Position numbers and translations under genes: made by a program. Of a stretch of DNA of 7,500 nucleotides, positions 1 to 6,227 are shown piece by piece (positions within the stretch are counted from its first letter, which is position 1; each line of letters starts with the position of its first letter). Under the pieces are notes generated by a model, which saw only the letters and a program-made list of their open reading frames with translations, did not search any database and was not told the DNA's origin. The stretch is from Planctomycetota bacterium (lineage in GTDB: Bacteria > Planctomycetota > Planctomycetia > Pirellulales > Pirellulaceae), in assembly GCA_024277285.1 (NCBI GenBank), contig JAJRVM010000323.1, forward strand, positions 1 to 7,500, written 5' to 3'.

Positions 1-393
1 CGTAGCGCGCGCATCCCGTCGCGGCTAGTGCCGCTCTGGGATAGCGGTTAACCGCAGGGCCAACGGCCTGCGCGCTGTGCCCCTGCTCTGGCGTAGCGCG
101 CGCATCCCGTCGCGGCTAGTGCCGCTCTGGGATAGCGGTTGACCGCAAGGCCAGCGGCCTGCGCGCTGTGCCCCTGCGCTGTCGCAGCGCGCGCATCCCG
201 TCGCGGCTGGTGCCGCTGTGGGATAGCGGTTGACCGCAGGGCCAACGGCCTGCGCGCTGTGCCCTGCCCTGTCGCAGCGCGCGCATCCCGTCGCGGCTAG
301 TGCCGCTCTGGGATAGCGGTTAACCGCAAGGCCATCGGCCTGCGCGCTGTGCCCTGCCCTGCTGCGGCTAGTGCGGCTCTGGGATAGCGGTTA
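1..393. repeat. Tandem array of 90-91 bp structured repeats (4 copies plus a truncated fifth)
   Basis: Units begin at 1, 92, 183 and 273 (periods 91, 91 and 90). A fifth copy at about 363-393 lacks the first 20 or so bases and then diverges. The array starts at the window edge, so it probably continues to the left. In unit 1 the dyads are GCGGC-TAGT-GCCGC at 21-34, CCGCT-7 nt-AGCGG at 31-47 (overlapping the first, so mutually exclusive), the palindrome GCGGTTAACCGC at 44-55, and GGCC-AAC-GGCC at 58-68. GCGCGC runs at 70-75 and 97-102 can pair across the unit junction. Nearly all differences between units fall in loops or keep a pair. The array has no variable spacers and no credible reading frame. 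It is probably a REP/BIME-like intergenic repeat linked to the transposase that follows; that link is inference. Confidence 0.9.
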
Positions 394-425
394 CACTCAG
401 GGTACTTAGCGACGCGGAAACGCGG

Positions 426-468
426 GACTCCAATATGGGAGTCGCAAACGATGATACACGGTTATCAT
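426..468 (+). promoter_or_regulatory. Transposase ribosome binding site and start codon inside two small stem-loops
   Basis: The likely Shine-Dalgarno GGGAG (437-441) ends nine bases before the ATG at 451. It lies in the 3' arm of GACTCC (426-431) / GGAGTC (438-443), with a six-base loop. The start codon lies in a second dyad, ATGATA (451-456) / TATCAT (463-468), also with a six-base loop. Folding of the mRNA would hide both. IS200-type transposases are known to limit expression by sequestering their ribosome binding site, so this fits, but the stems are short and the role is inferred. The 394-450 leader showed no convincing promoter. Confidence 0.45.
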
Positions 469-1071
469 GTCGTCATGGGATTGTACGGATTCTGGTTGCC
501 GAACGATCCGCGGGGATCTTGGTCCGATTTTGTGGGAGCCTGGGAACTACTCCGGTTTGGTCGAACGACCAAGAAGTTCGAGCGTACAACAAAACTCAGC
601 GACGCAGAAAAACAGCTTCGTGCGGAAGCCAAACGGCACCTGAAGTATCCGCCGGTCGAGCTGACTGGCCGACAAGCGTTGGCCGTGGCCAAAGGCTTCG
701 CGAACTATTGTCGAACGAGCTGCGCGACCATTTGGGCATGTTCCATCTTGCCCGAGCACGTTCACCTCGTGATCGCTCGACATCGCTACAAGATCGAGCG
801 GGTTGCCAATCTGCTGAAGGGCGCTGCGACAAAGCAATTGCGTGTCGAGGGGCTCGATCCCATGGCGGCTCACACCGCTCCAGGTCGTCCGATTCGTGGT
901 CCATGGGCGCGGCGTCAATGGAACGTTTACCTCGACAGCGAACAGGCGATCAACAATGCGATCCGCTACGTGGAACAGAATCCTCTGAAGGACGGCAAGG
1001 TGCGACAACACTGGTCATTTCTCACACCGTTCGCCGGAGTGGACGACAGCGGCATGGTGCAATACCTGTGA
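451..1071 (+). CDS. REP-associated tyrosine (Y1, HUH) transposase
   Basis: This 206-aa protein belongs to the IS200/REP Y1 transposase group (TnpA-REP, or RAYT), single-strand DNA endonucleases that nick at hairpins through a 5'-phosphotyrosine. The metal-binding HUH motif is PEHVHLVI, with H103 and H105. The catalytic tyrosine is most likely Y173 in IRYVEQNPLK, the usual Y-x-x-x-NP context. The N-terminus GYHVVMGLYGFWLPNDPRGS is a typical family start with the WLP and DPRGSW signatures, and the length is normal. The start at 451 is supported by GGGAG upstream and by the first residues matching the family. The frame is intact, so the enzyme may be active. It follows a palindromic tandem array, as RAYT genes commonly do with their REP targets, but no such repeat lies downstream. 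A partner insertion-sequence gene such as tnpB is absent. RAYTs are often domesticated single-copy genes, so calling this a mobile element would go beyond the evidence. Confidence 0.88.
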   Translation: MIHGYHVVMGLYGFWLPNDPRGSWSDFVGAWELLRFGRTTKKFERTTKLSDAEKQLRAEAKRHLKYPPVELTGRQALAVAKGFANYCRTSCATIWACSILPEHVHLVIARHRYKIERVANLLKGAATKQLRVEGLDPMAAHTAPGRPIRGPWARRQWNVYLDSEQAINNAIRYVEQNPLKDGKVRQHWSFLTPFAGVDDSGMVQYL

Positions 1072-1105
1072 TGACCGCCACGTTGGTCGCTGTGTGCCCG
1101 CGTTA

Positions 1106-2131
1106 TCAATTGTGCCGGATCAGCAGGATGTCACCGTCCTGGATGACGTAATCCTTAGGCTCCTGACGCATCAGGCTGTTGGCTTTGATCTCACGCTCGC
1201 TTCCCAGCCGCACCAGATCGTCGACCTTCATTGTTTCAGCGCGGATAAAGCCTTGCGCGAGATCGGTATGAATGTTGCCGGCAGCTTCTTGCGCGGTCCC
1301 ACCGACGCGGATCATCCAGGTGCGCACTTCCTTCTCGCCGGCGGTGAAGAACAGCATCTGGCCCGAGCGATCCAAAATCGCGCGAATGACGGCATCGCGA
1401 CCGAACGGCTGCACTTGCATTTCCGCGCAAAACTCGTCTCGCTCGGCCGTTTCCATGGCGGCCAATTCCATTTCCAGCCCGAGTGAAAAGGCGAACAAGG
1501 GAATTTCCTCGGATGCCAGTTTATCGAACCGTTCGGGTTGGTCTTCGACCTCGCTGGTGTTGATGATCACCAAGCGGGGCTTTTGGCTCAACAGCTGGAA
1601 CGATTTTGTTGCCCGCTGCTGCTCGGGGGTCAGTTCCAGCAGGTGCAATGGCTGTTCTTTTTCGAGTGCTTCCTGCATCGGCAGTAGTGCCTCGAGTTCC
1701 GCCTGCAGTTCGTCTCGATTCGGCCGGGGTTTCTTGACCTGCTCGCGCAACCGTTCCACGCGGCCGGTAACGATATCCAGGTCGGCGATCAACAGATCTT
1801 CTTCAAAACTGGCCAAATCGGCTGCCGGATCGCTACCATCGAATGCGGCGATGACCATCACCAGGCAGCTGGTATCGCGGATCATGGCCAGCTTCTGGGC
1901 ACTCCCCTCGTGCGTACGGCTCAAGCCGGGCGTGTCGACGATTTCCAAAGCGGCGAGTGTCACCTTTTTGGGATTATAGATTTTGCACAGCGGTTCGACG
2001 CGCGGTTCGGGTACCACGCACATCGCGGACTGCGCCTTATGTGCCTGGGCCGAATCGGGCTGTTCGCCCGTTAGCCAGTGAAACAATGTACTCTTGCCCG
2101 ATCCCTGATATCCAACGAGTCCGATTTTCAT
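1106..2131 (-). CDS. Divergent YchF/OLA1-family P-loop NTPase with C-terminal TGS (DUF933) domain
   Basis: This 341-aa protein is a relative of YchF/OLA1, which bind ribosomes, hydrolyse ATP rather than GTP, and are linked to translation and stress control. The G1 loop is GYQGSGKST (7-15). The G3 box is DTPGL (66-70). The base-recognition box is NTSE (191-194), the NxxE form that in this family goes with adenine preference, in place of NKxD. A charged helical stretch (about 105-175) fits the family's coiled-coil insert. The C-terminal 85 residues, from FFTAGEKEVRTW through IHTDLAQGFIRAET to KDYVIQDGD, closely match the YchF TGS domain. It differs from housekeeping YchF in being some 20 residues shorter, in reading GYQGSGKS where NVGKS is usual and DTPGL where DIAGL is usual, and in lacking most of the segment between the G3 region and the coiled coil. 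It is therefore probably a paralogue and not the core ychF. AAGAGA lies just upstream of the ATG. The gene converges on the transposase. Confidence 0.88.
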   Translation of the reverse strand: MKIGLVGYQGSGKSTLFHWLTGEQPDSAQAHKAQSAMCVVPEPRVEPLCKIYNPKKVTLAALEIVDTPGLSRTHEGSAQKLAMIRDTSCLVMVIAAFDGSDPAADLASFEEDLLIADLDIVTGRVERLREQVKKPRPNRDELQAELEALLPMQEALEKEQPLHLLELTPEQQRATKSFQLLSQKPRLVIINTSEVEDQPERFDKLASEEIPLFAFSLGLEMELAAMETAERDEFCAEMQVQPFGRDAVIRAILDRSGQMLFFTAGEKEVRTWMIRVGGTAQEAAGNIHTDLAQGFIRAETMKVDDLVRLGSEREIKANSLMRQEPKDYVIQDGDILLIRHN

Positions 2132-2186
2132 AGTTCTCTTTTGCCAAGGTTAGCTCAACGAACACTCTCACCCACCACGCAAGGCG

Positions 2187-2234
2187 GAGTGTCGTGCCGC
2201 AGTATTCTTTTCACGGCACGGAGTGCCGTGCCAC
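2187..2234. repeat. Perfect 8-bp hairpin with a flanking direct repeat between two genes
   Basis: CACGGCAC (2212-2219), loop GGA, GTGCCGTG (2223-2230) form a perfect stem 37 bases past the transglutaminase stop codon. GAGTGTCGTGCCGC (2187-2200) and GAGTGCCGTGCCAC (2221-2234) are a direct repeat with 12 of 14 matches. On the minus strand the stem is followed by AAAAG and not by a T run, so it is not a standard intrinsic terminator of the transglutaminase gene. It may be a dispersed palindromic element or a 3'-end stabiliser. The rest of the 2132-2267 gap shows nothing recognisable. Confidence 0.6.
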
Positions 2235-2267
2235 AGTGCGTCAGGGTAGCAGATTTTGGGCGATGCG

Positions 2268-4664
2268 CTAATTGGCGAGTGTCGCTTCCAATTGGCTGAG
2301 TTGCTGGCGGAGCGTGGCTTCTTGCTGCGGGCCGAGTGTGGCGTGGCCGAACCGTACCAGATAGAACGTGTCGGCGATCTGCTGCGGGATCGCCGCGGCG
2401 CTGACGTATTCCGGGGACGCGGCCAGACGCTGCGCCGCCTCGGCGGCAAAGTGCCGCTGTGTTTGCGAGGCACCGCGGCGCATACCAATGCGTGCCAACG
2501 CGGCCTCGAGCTGCTGGTAGAAGGCGATCGTAATGCGTTGGTGGCGGCGTCGCTTCGCCCGGGTGCGACGTTGCAGGGCGCGCCCCAACAGCGGACGAGC
2601 CAGACGCAGCAAGCGGATTCCGAAATAGACCGCCACGCACGCGAACACGGCCGCAACGCCGGCGCGCCAACTGAACGCACTCTGGAGCAGTTCACGCGGA
2701 CTTGTGCTTGTAACTCGTTTGGCCAGCCGTTTCCAGGTGCGAGCATCGAACAACTGGGCCGTCGAAGACTGGCGATCAAGTGCCAGCGGGTCGAGCACGG
2801 CCTTGCGTTGGCGTTCTTCCGTCAGACGCAGCACGTAATCGTTCCAAAGCCAGCGTGCATAGTCGAACGAGTTGCTGGCCCGATCGAGTAGATTCATATC
2901 GGTTGTGCGACCGGTCAATTCACTGCCCGGCGTTGGGTCCAGCCGCAGCCAGCCGCCACCAGCGTGCCGTTCTTCGGGATAGATGGCCCCTTGCGGAATC
3001 TCGTCCGGCTGTAAATACGCTTCGACCCAGGCATGTGCGTCTTGTTGGCGAACGACATAATAATTGCCCACAAAGTTGAACTCGCTTGGCCGGAACCCAA
3101 TTACCATACGCGCCGGGATGCCTTGGCTGCGCAGCATCAAGGTTAACGCACTGGCGAAGTATTCGCAGTGTCCGGTGCGATGGTTGCTGATGAAGTCTTC
3201 GATCGGATCGACCTCGGCGTGCCGTCGTGTCTTGACCTCGTCCAGATCAAGCGTGTAGGTGTACTGTCCGGGGTCCAGGAAATGATACTCCAGAGCCCGT
3301 GCACGCTCGTAACTGTTTCCCTGTGGCGTTTGCTGTTGAACAATTCGATTGGCCAGGGCGATCAATTTCGGCAGCGACTCGGGCGAGTTGATGTTCCGCA
3401 TCCAGCGATTCAGCAGTTTCATGCTGACTCGATCGGCGGCCGTTTCGAGCCGGTTAGGGTACGGGGTCACGGGGTTCTGTGCGCCATAGCGAAACGCGGT
3501 TGTGACGAGTGTATAGCGATATTCGCTGTGGATATCCCGATCCTTTGCGCCTTGTCGGAACAGGTGCCGCGTGCGTGGGTCGACGCGCAATTCGCGCGGA
3601 GTCTGTTCGAGGGCATAGGCGGGAAACATGCTGAATAAACGCGCGTTGCCGGTCGGTTCGAGCAAGACATCTTGGCGTACCAGATCGCGCGTCTTGGGGG
3701 GCGGGCCAAGCTCGATCGTAGGTAGCCGGTTGGTACGAATCTCTTGCTGCCAGCGGCCGTTGATGTACTTGGTCAAGATGGCGCCACGCAAATAGGGCTC
3801 ACTCATCACCGTATACGCTTCTCCAGTCCTCACGTCCGTAAAACTGACGCGCATGACCCGCTTGTCGCTGCGCAGCAGTTTTTCCATCTGGTCAAAACTC
3901 ACTTCGGGCGAGAAACCGACCATCGCGGTGCCGCCGAGACCACGTTGCCAGTTCGTGCCGCCGGAGCGTGGGGTCGTGTAGAAGAAGACGGTCGTAAAAA
4001 CGATCGTGGCAACCAGCATGGCCAGGATGGGTGGCGCGATGCGGCGTGTCACGATCGTATGATTCAAGTCCGCCCCGTATTCAACCACTTGGATGACCGG
4101 TTGACCTGGGGCGTGACCGTTCGGCTGTTCAAAAACGGAAGCGACCGTGACGGGGGCCGGGGAGTCGAACCAGAAACGGCGCCGGGATACCATGCCGACG
4201 CTCCCCACTTCGCGATAGACAAAGAAGAGGACGAAGCTGAGTAAGGCGATTACCATGTACAGACTCAACAGTACCCCGAACTCGAGCCTGCGGTTCAGCA
4301 AAGCAGCGACCACGACTTGCAACAGACTGAACATCGCCAGCTGGCCATAGACACGCCGATTTTTCCCCTGGAACAGTAACACCATCTGTACATAGATCAG
4401 CAGGTTGGCGATCGCCCACAGTTGCTGTTGACTGCCAGATTCCAGGAATCCCCAGAGCGAAAAGAAGGCGGCCATCAACATGGCCAGGTTGGCCACGACC
4501 CGATTGAGCCGAAACCAGCCGAGCCAGTCGGTGAATACGACGGACGTGCTCGCGGCAAGGACCGTCAACGCGGGCAGCGCGAAGCTACCCTGCCCCAGAC
4601 CCAGCATGGTGGTCGACATGCTGGCCATGGTCGCCATGACGATCGATAAAAGTAGATTGGGCAT
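2268..4664 (-). CDS. TgpA-type membrane transglutaminase (N-terminal membrane domain, transglutaminase core, DUF4129 tail)
   Basis: From the chosen ATG the protein has 798 residues. Six hydrophobic segments lie at about 4-22, 27-44, 54-74, 81-100, 104-124 and 128-150, with a seventh at 210-229. This is the TgpA N-terminal membrane domain (DUF3488) and would place the following loop in the periplasm. That loop holds a transglutaminase-like papain fold with the full Cys-His-Asp triad: C500 in TGHCEYFAS, H544 in DAHAWVEAY and D576 in WLRLDPTPG. A last membrane segment (668-686) leads to a cytoplasmic tail of about 110 residues resembling DUF4129 (GMRRGASQTQRHFA). The substrate is unknown; in Pseudomonas aeruginosa the homologue TgpA is essential and sits in a similar MoxR-DUF58 cluster. 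The start is uncertain. The frame stays open to a GTG at 4880 (870 residues), with another ATG at 4787. I prefer 4664 because it begins directly before the first membrane helix, while the upstream stretch is repeat-rich and unlike any domain. No strong ribosome binding site decides it. Confidence 0.93.
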   Translation of the reverse strand: MPNLLLSIVMATMASMSTTMLGLGQGSFALPALTVLAASTSVVFTDWLGWFRLNRVVANLAMLMAAFFSLWGFLESGSQQQLWAIANLLIYVQMVLLFQGKNRRVYGQLAMFSLLQVVVAALLNRRLEFGVLLSLYMVIALLSFVLFFVYREVGSVGMVSRRRFWFDSPAPVTVASVFEQPNGHAPGQPVIQVVEYGADLNHTIVTRRIAPPILAMLVATIVFTTVFFYTTPRSGGTNWQRGLGGTAMVGFSPEVSFDQMEKLLRSDKRVMRVSFTDVRTGEAYTVMSEPYLRGAILTKYINGRWQQEIRTNRLPTIELGPPPKTRDLVRQDVLLEPTGNARLFSMFPAYALEQTPRELRVDPRTRHLFRQGAKDRDIHSEYRYTLVTTAFRYGAQNPVTPYPNRLETAADRVSMKLLNRWMRNINSPESLPKLIALANRIVQQQTPQGNSYERARALEYHFLDPGQYTYTLDLDEVKTRRHAEVDPIEDFISNHRTGHCEYFASALTLMLRSQGIPARMVIGFRPSEFNFVGNYYVVRQQDAHAWVEAYLQPDEIPQGAIYPEERHAGGGWLRLDPTPGSELTGRTTDMNLLDRASNSFDYARWLWNDYVLRLTEERQRKAVLDPLALDRQSSTAQLFDARTWKRLAKRVTSTSPRELLQSAFSWRAGVAAVFACVAVYFGIRLLRLARPLLGRALQRRTRAKRRRHQRITIAFYQQLEAALARIGMRRGASQTQRHFAAEAAQRLAASPEYVSAAAIPQQIADTFYLVRFGHATLGPQQEATLRQQLSQLEATLAN

Positions 4665-4690
4665 GTTGCTGCGTGACCGTTCAGGGCCGC

Positions 4691-4735
4691 CGTGTTTTAG
4701 AATATCGTGTTTTGGAATACGGTGTTTTGGAAATT
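4691..4735. repeat. Three copies of a 15-bp direct repeat
   Basis: CGTGTTTTAGAATAT (4691-4705), CGTGTTTTGGAATAC (4706-4720) and GGTGTTTTGGAAATT (4721-4735) are head-to-tail copies sharing the core GTGTTTTRGAA. They end 27 bases before the preferred transglutaminase start, on its 5' side. If the longer reading frame were used, they would encode KH-containing pentads. Confidence 0.85.
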
Positions 4736-4796
4736 GGTAACTGTTTAGCCATCTGAAGTGGGGCGTGCACTCGAGTTCATTTTCCATCGGTCGACC

Positions 4797-4881
4797 CCCA
4801 CCGCCTTGTGCGGTGGGTGAAGAGGATTGGTAGGCTACCCGTGGCGTCCCATCCCCCCACTGGCATCGCGGGTAGCTCACC
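4797..4881. repeat. Pair of strong dyads, possible dispersed palindromic element
   Basis: CCCACCGC (4797-4804), loop CTTGT, GCGGTGGG (4810-4817) is a perfect 8-bp stem. Eleven bases further on, GGTAGGCTACCCG (4829-4841) and CGGGTAGCTCACC (4869-4881) are inverted arms matching at 11 of 13 positions, with an inner perfect 8-bp core, around a 27-bp C-rich centre. The second arm covers the most upstream possible GTG start (4880) of the transglutaminase, which argues against that start. Neither stem carries a T tail. The pair could be one small mobile or REP-like unit; that is inference. Confidence 0.65.
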
Positions 4882-4996
4882 AGACGTTTTCACCCATGGG
4901 AGTCTTTTGAAAGCGACATTACTTCATCCGGCTAAACTGTTACGAAAGGTGGAAGATTGAACAGAGGTCAGGAACGGCTGCGTCTTAGGTACATTT

Positions 4997-6199
4997 TCAC
5001 GTTTCTGCGGGGACGAAATACTGTCGAAGTGCATCACTGCGGCAATCGATCCACGTGAGGTTTCGATACGAGTGTGAAGGGCCAGCGACGTGTGCTTCCG
5101 ATTCCCAGTCATCATCGTTGGTCAGAAAGGGAGCTCCACGTGTGCTGATAACCAGCGTCTGGGCGCCGGCGGTTCCTTGTTGACGAACTCGGTCTAGCAC
5201 ATCATAAATACTCAGCCCGTCGCCTGGTCCGACCTCGGCCAGGTGGTCCAGCACTTCCTGGGCCAGGACCGTCACTGCGGGGCCGGACCAGAACTGTGGC
5301 TCGTGCCCGGCGACACTCAGTGCCAGCCGGTTGCCACCACGTCCACATAGATCGGCCACGGCCGTTGCCATAAAGCTGACGGCCAGCTCGGTTGTCGTTC
5401 GCTCGGCATCGGTTGGTGCGTCGGCTTGCCACAAATCAAGGACCAAGATCAAGTCGCGATTGCGTTGCTGCTCGAATTGACGTACGGTCAGTTCGCCGAG
5501 TTTGGCAGAAGTGCGCCAATGGATCCAGCGTTGGCTGTCGCCCGACCGCCATTCGCGCAGTCCGAAGTAGTCCCCTTCGGTCATGCCCTGGTGGCGCCCA
5601 TCGCTCTGGTTGCCCACCATGCGGGAGTTCACCACCTGCAACCACCGTGGAGTCAAACGGCCCAGCCGTGGATAAATCAGCAGTGATGACTTGTCATTAA
5701 AGAAACGGGAGGACCGCGCCAGGCCGAGTGGAAAGCGAGTGGAGATGCGCAGCGGGCCTAGGTGGTAGCGACCGCGTTGTGCCAGCACGGTGCGGTATCG
5801 ACCGGTGCAGGTTTGGCCTGCCGGGACGCGCGGAAGCAACAAGCGGATCTTGGAAGGGAGCGTTGATTCCTGTGCCCCGTCGCGCTGCAAAGAATCGTCG
5901 ATCACGACCGTCCAACAAGTGAGTCGAGACCGTTTGTTCTTGGCCGTTACCGAAACGGTCAGCAGGTCGCCAGCGCATATTCGACTCGGCAGACCGCGCG
6001 TGACTTCGATATCGCGCAGCGTCAGTTGTACAAATCGCCAGTTGAACAGGAACGGTCCGACCATCATGCCGGCCAGCAGTACCAGCAAATTCACTTCGCC
6101 CAACACAGCCCCGCCGATGATGAACAGGACGATCGCCAGGTAGTACCACCCTTCCAGGCAGATCCGTGTGGTTTGACGTGTTGAGGGGTGCAATGCCAT
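4997..6199 (-). CDS. DUF58 domain protein, membrane-anchored
   Basis: This 400-aa protein is the usual partner of MoxR ATPases. Two hydrophobic segments at about 16-35 and 37-54 form an N-terminal membrane hairpin. A beta-rich stretch (60-155) follows, typical of this family. The DUF58 signature is at 208-246: EGDYFGLREW, then RSGDSQRWIHWRTSAKLGEL, then VRQFEQQ. It is followed by ILVLDLWQ (251-258), where a von Willebrand A domain would have a DxSxS metal site; here the serines are missing, as is common in DUF58. The biochemical role of the family is unknown. The start at 6199 lies 28 bp after the MoxR stop, which suggests co-transcription and perhaps coupled translation, since no clear ribosome binding site precedes it. 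The frame is intact and the length normal. Confidence 0.93.
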   Translation of the reverse strand: MALHPSTRQTTRICLEGWYYLAIVLFIIGGAVLGEVNLLVLLAGMMVGPFLFNWRFVQLTLRDIEVTRGLPSRICAGDLLTVSVTAKNKRSRLTCWTVVIDDSLQRDGAQESTLPSKIRLLLPRVPAGQTCTGRYRTVLAQRGRYHLGPLRISTRFPLGLARSSRFFNDKSSLLIYPRLGRLTPRWLQVVNSRMVGNQSDGRHQGMTEGDYFGLREWRSGDSQRWIHWRTSAKLGELTVRQFEQQRNRDLILVLDLWQADAPTDAERTTTELAVSFMATAVADLCGRGGNRLALSVAGHEPQFWSGPAVTVLAQEVLDHLAEVGPGDGLSIYDVLDRVRQQGTAGAQTLVISTRGAPFLTNDDDWESEAHVAGPSHSYRNLTWIDCRSDALRQYFVPAET

Positions 6200-6227
6200 G
6201 GAATTTCGCGGTGCAAGGCAACGGTTT

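Larger units (their letters stand above)
4665..4996 (-). other. Repeat-rich leader between the DUF58 and transglutaminase genes
   Basis: If the transglutaminase starts at 4664, this 332-bp stretch is non-coding. It contains a 15-bp triple repeat, two strong dyads and the palindrome CCCATGGG at 4893-4900 (these larger repeats are listed separately). The minus strand is open in the transglutaminase frame from 4880, giving a possible 72-residue extension that includes the pentads PKHRI and PKHDI and has no domain or signal-peptide character. I saw no convincing promoter or U-tailed terminator, so read-through from the DUF58 gene is plausible. Confidence 0.5.

Noticed and set aside
21..69. tRNA-like or other known RNA gene in the repeat unit
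   Set aside because: The stems do not form a cloverleaf, and no anticodon arm or T-loop sequence is present.
48..245. Minus-strand 65-codon open frame inside the tandem array
   Set aside because: It simply reads through the repeats, with Arg/Ala-rich low-complexity product and no ribosome binding site.
1..393. CRISPR array
   Set aside because: The whole 90-91 bp period is conserved, with no unique spacers between short repeats, and no cas genes are nearby.
435..1151. 238-codon plus-strand frame overlapping the transposase
   Set aside because: Out-of-frame shadow, rich in Arg and Ser, without a domain; the transposase frame carries the HUH and Tyr motifs.
1272..1979. 235-codon plus-strand frame opposite the YchF-like gene
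   Set aside because: Ser-rich antisense shadow of a well-supported conserved gene.
2212..2230. Intrinsic terminator of the transglutaminase gene
   Set aside because: On the coding strand the stem is followed by A residues, not a U run.
2256..2891. Plus-strand frame opposite the transglutaminase 3' end
   Set aside because: Antisense shadow with no recognisable domain; the opposite strand encodes the clear DUF4129 tail.
3744..4244. 166-codon plus-strand frame opposite the transglutaminase
   Set aside because: His/Asp-rich antisense shadow, with no start signal and no family resemblance.
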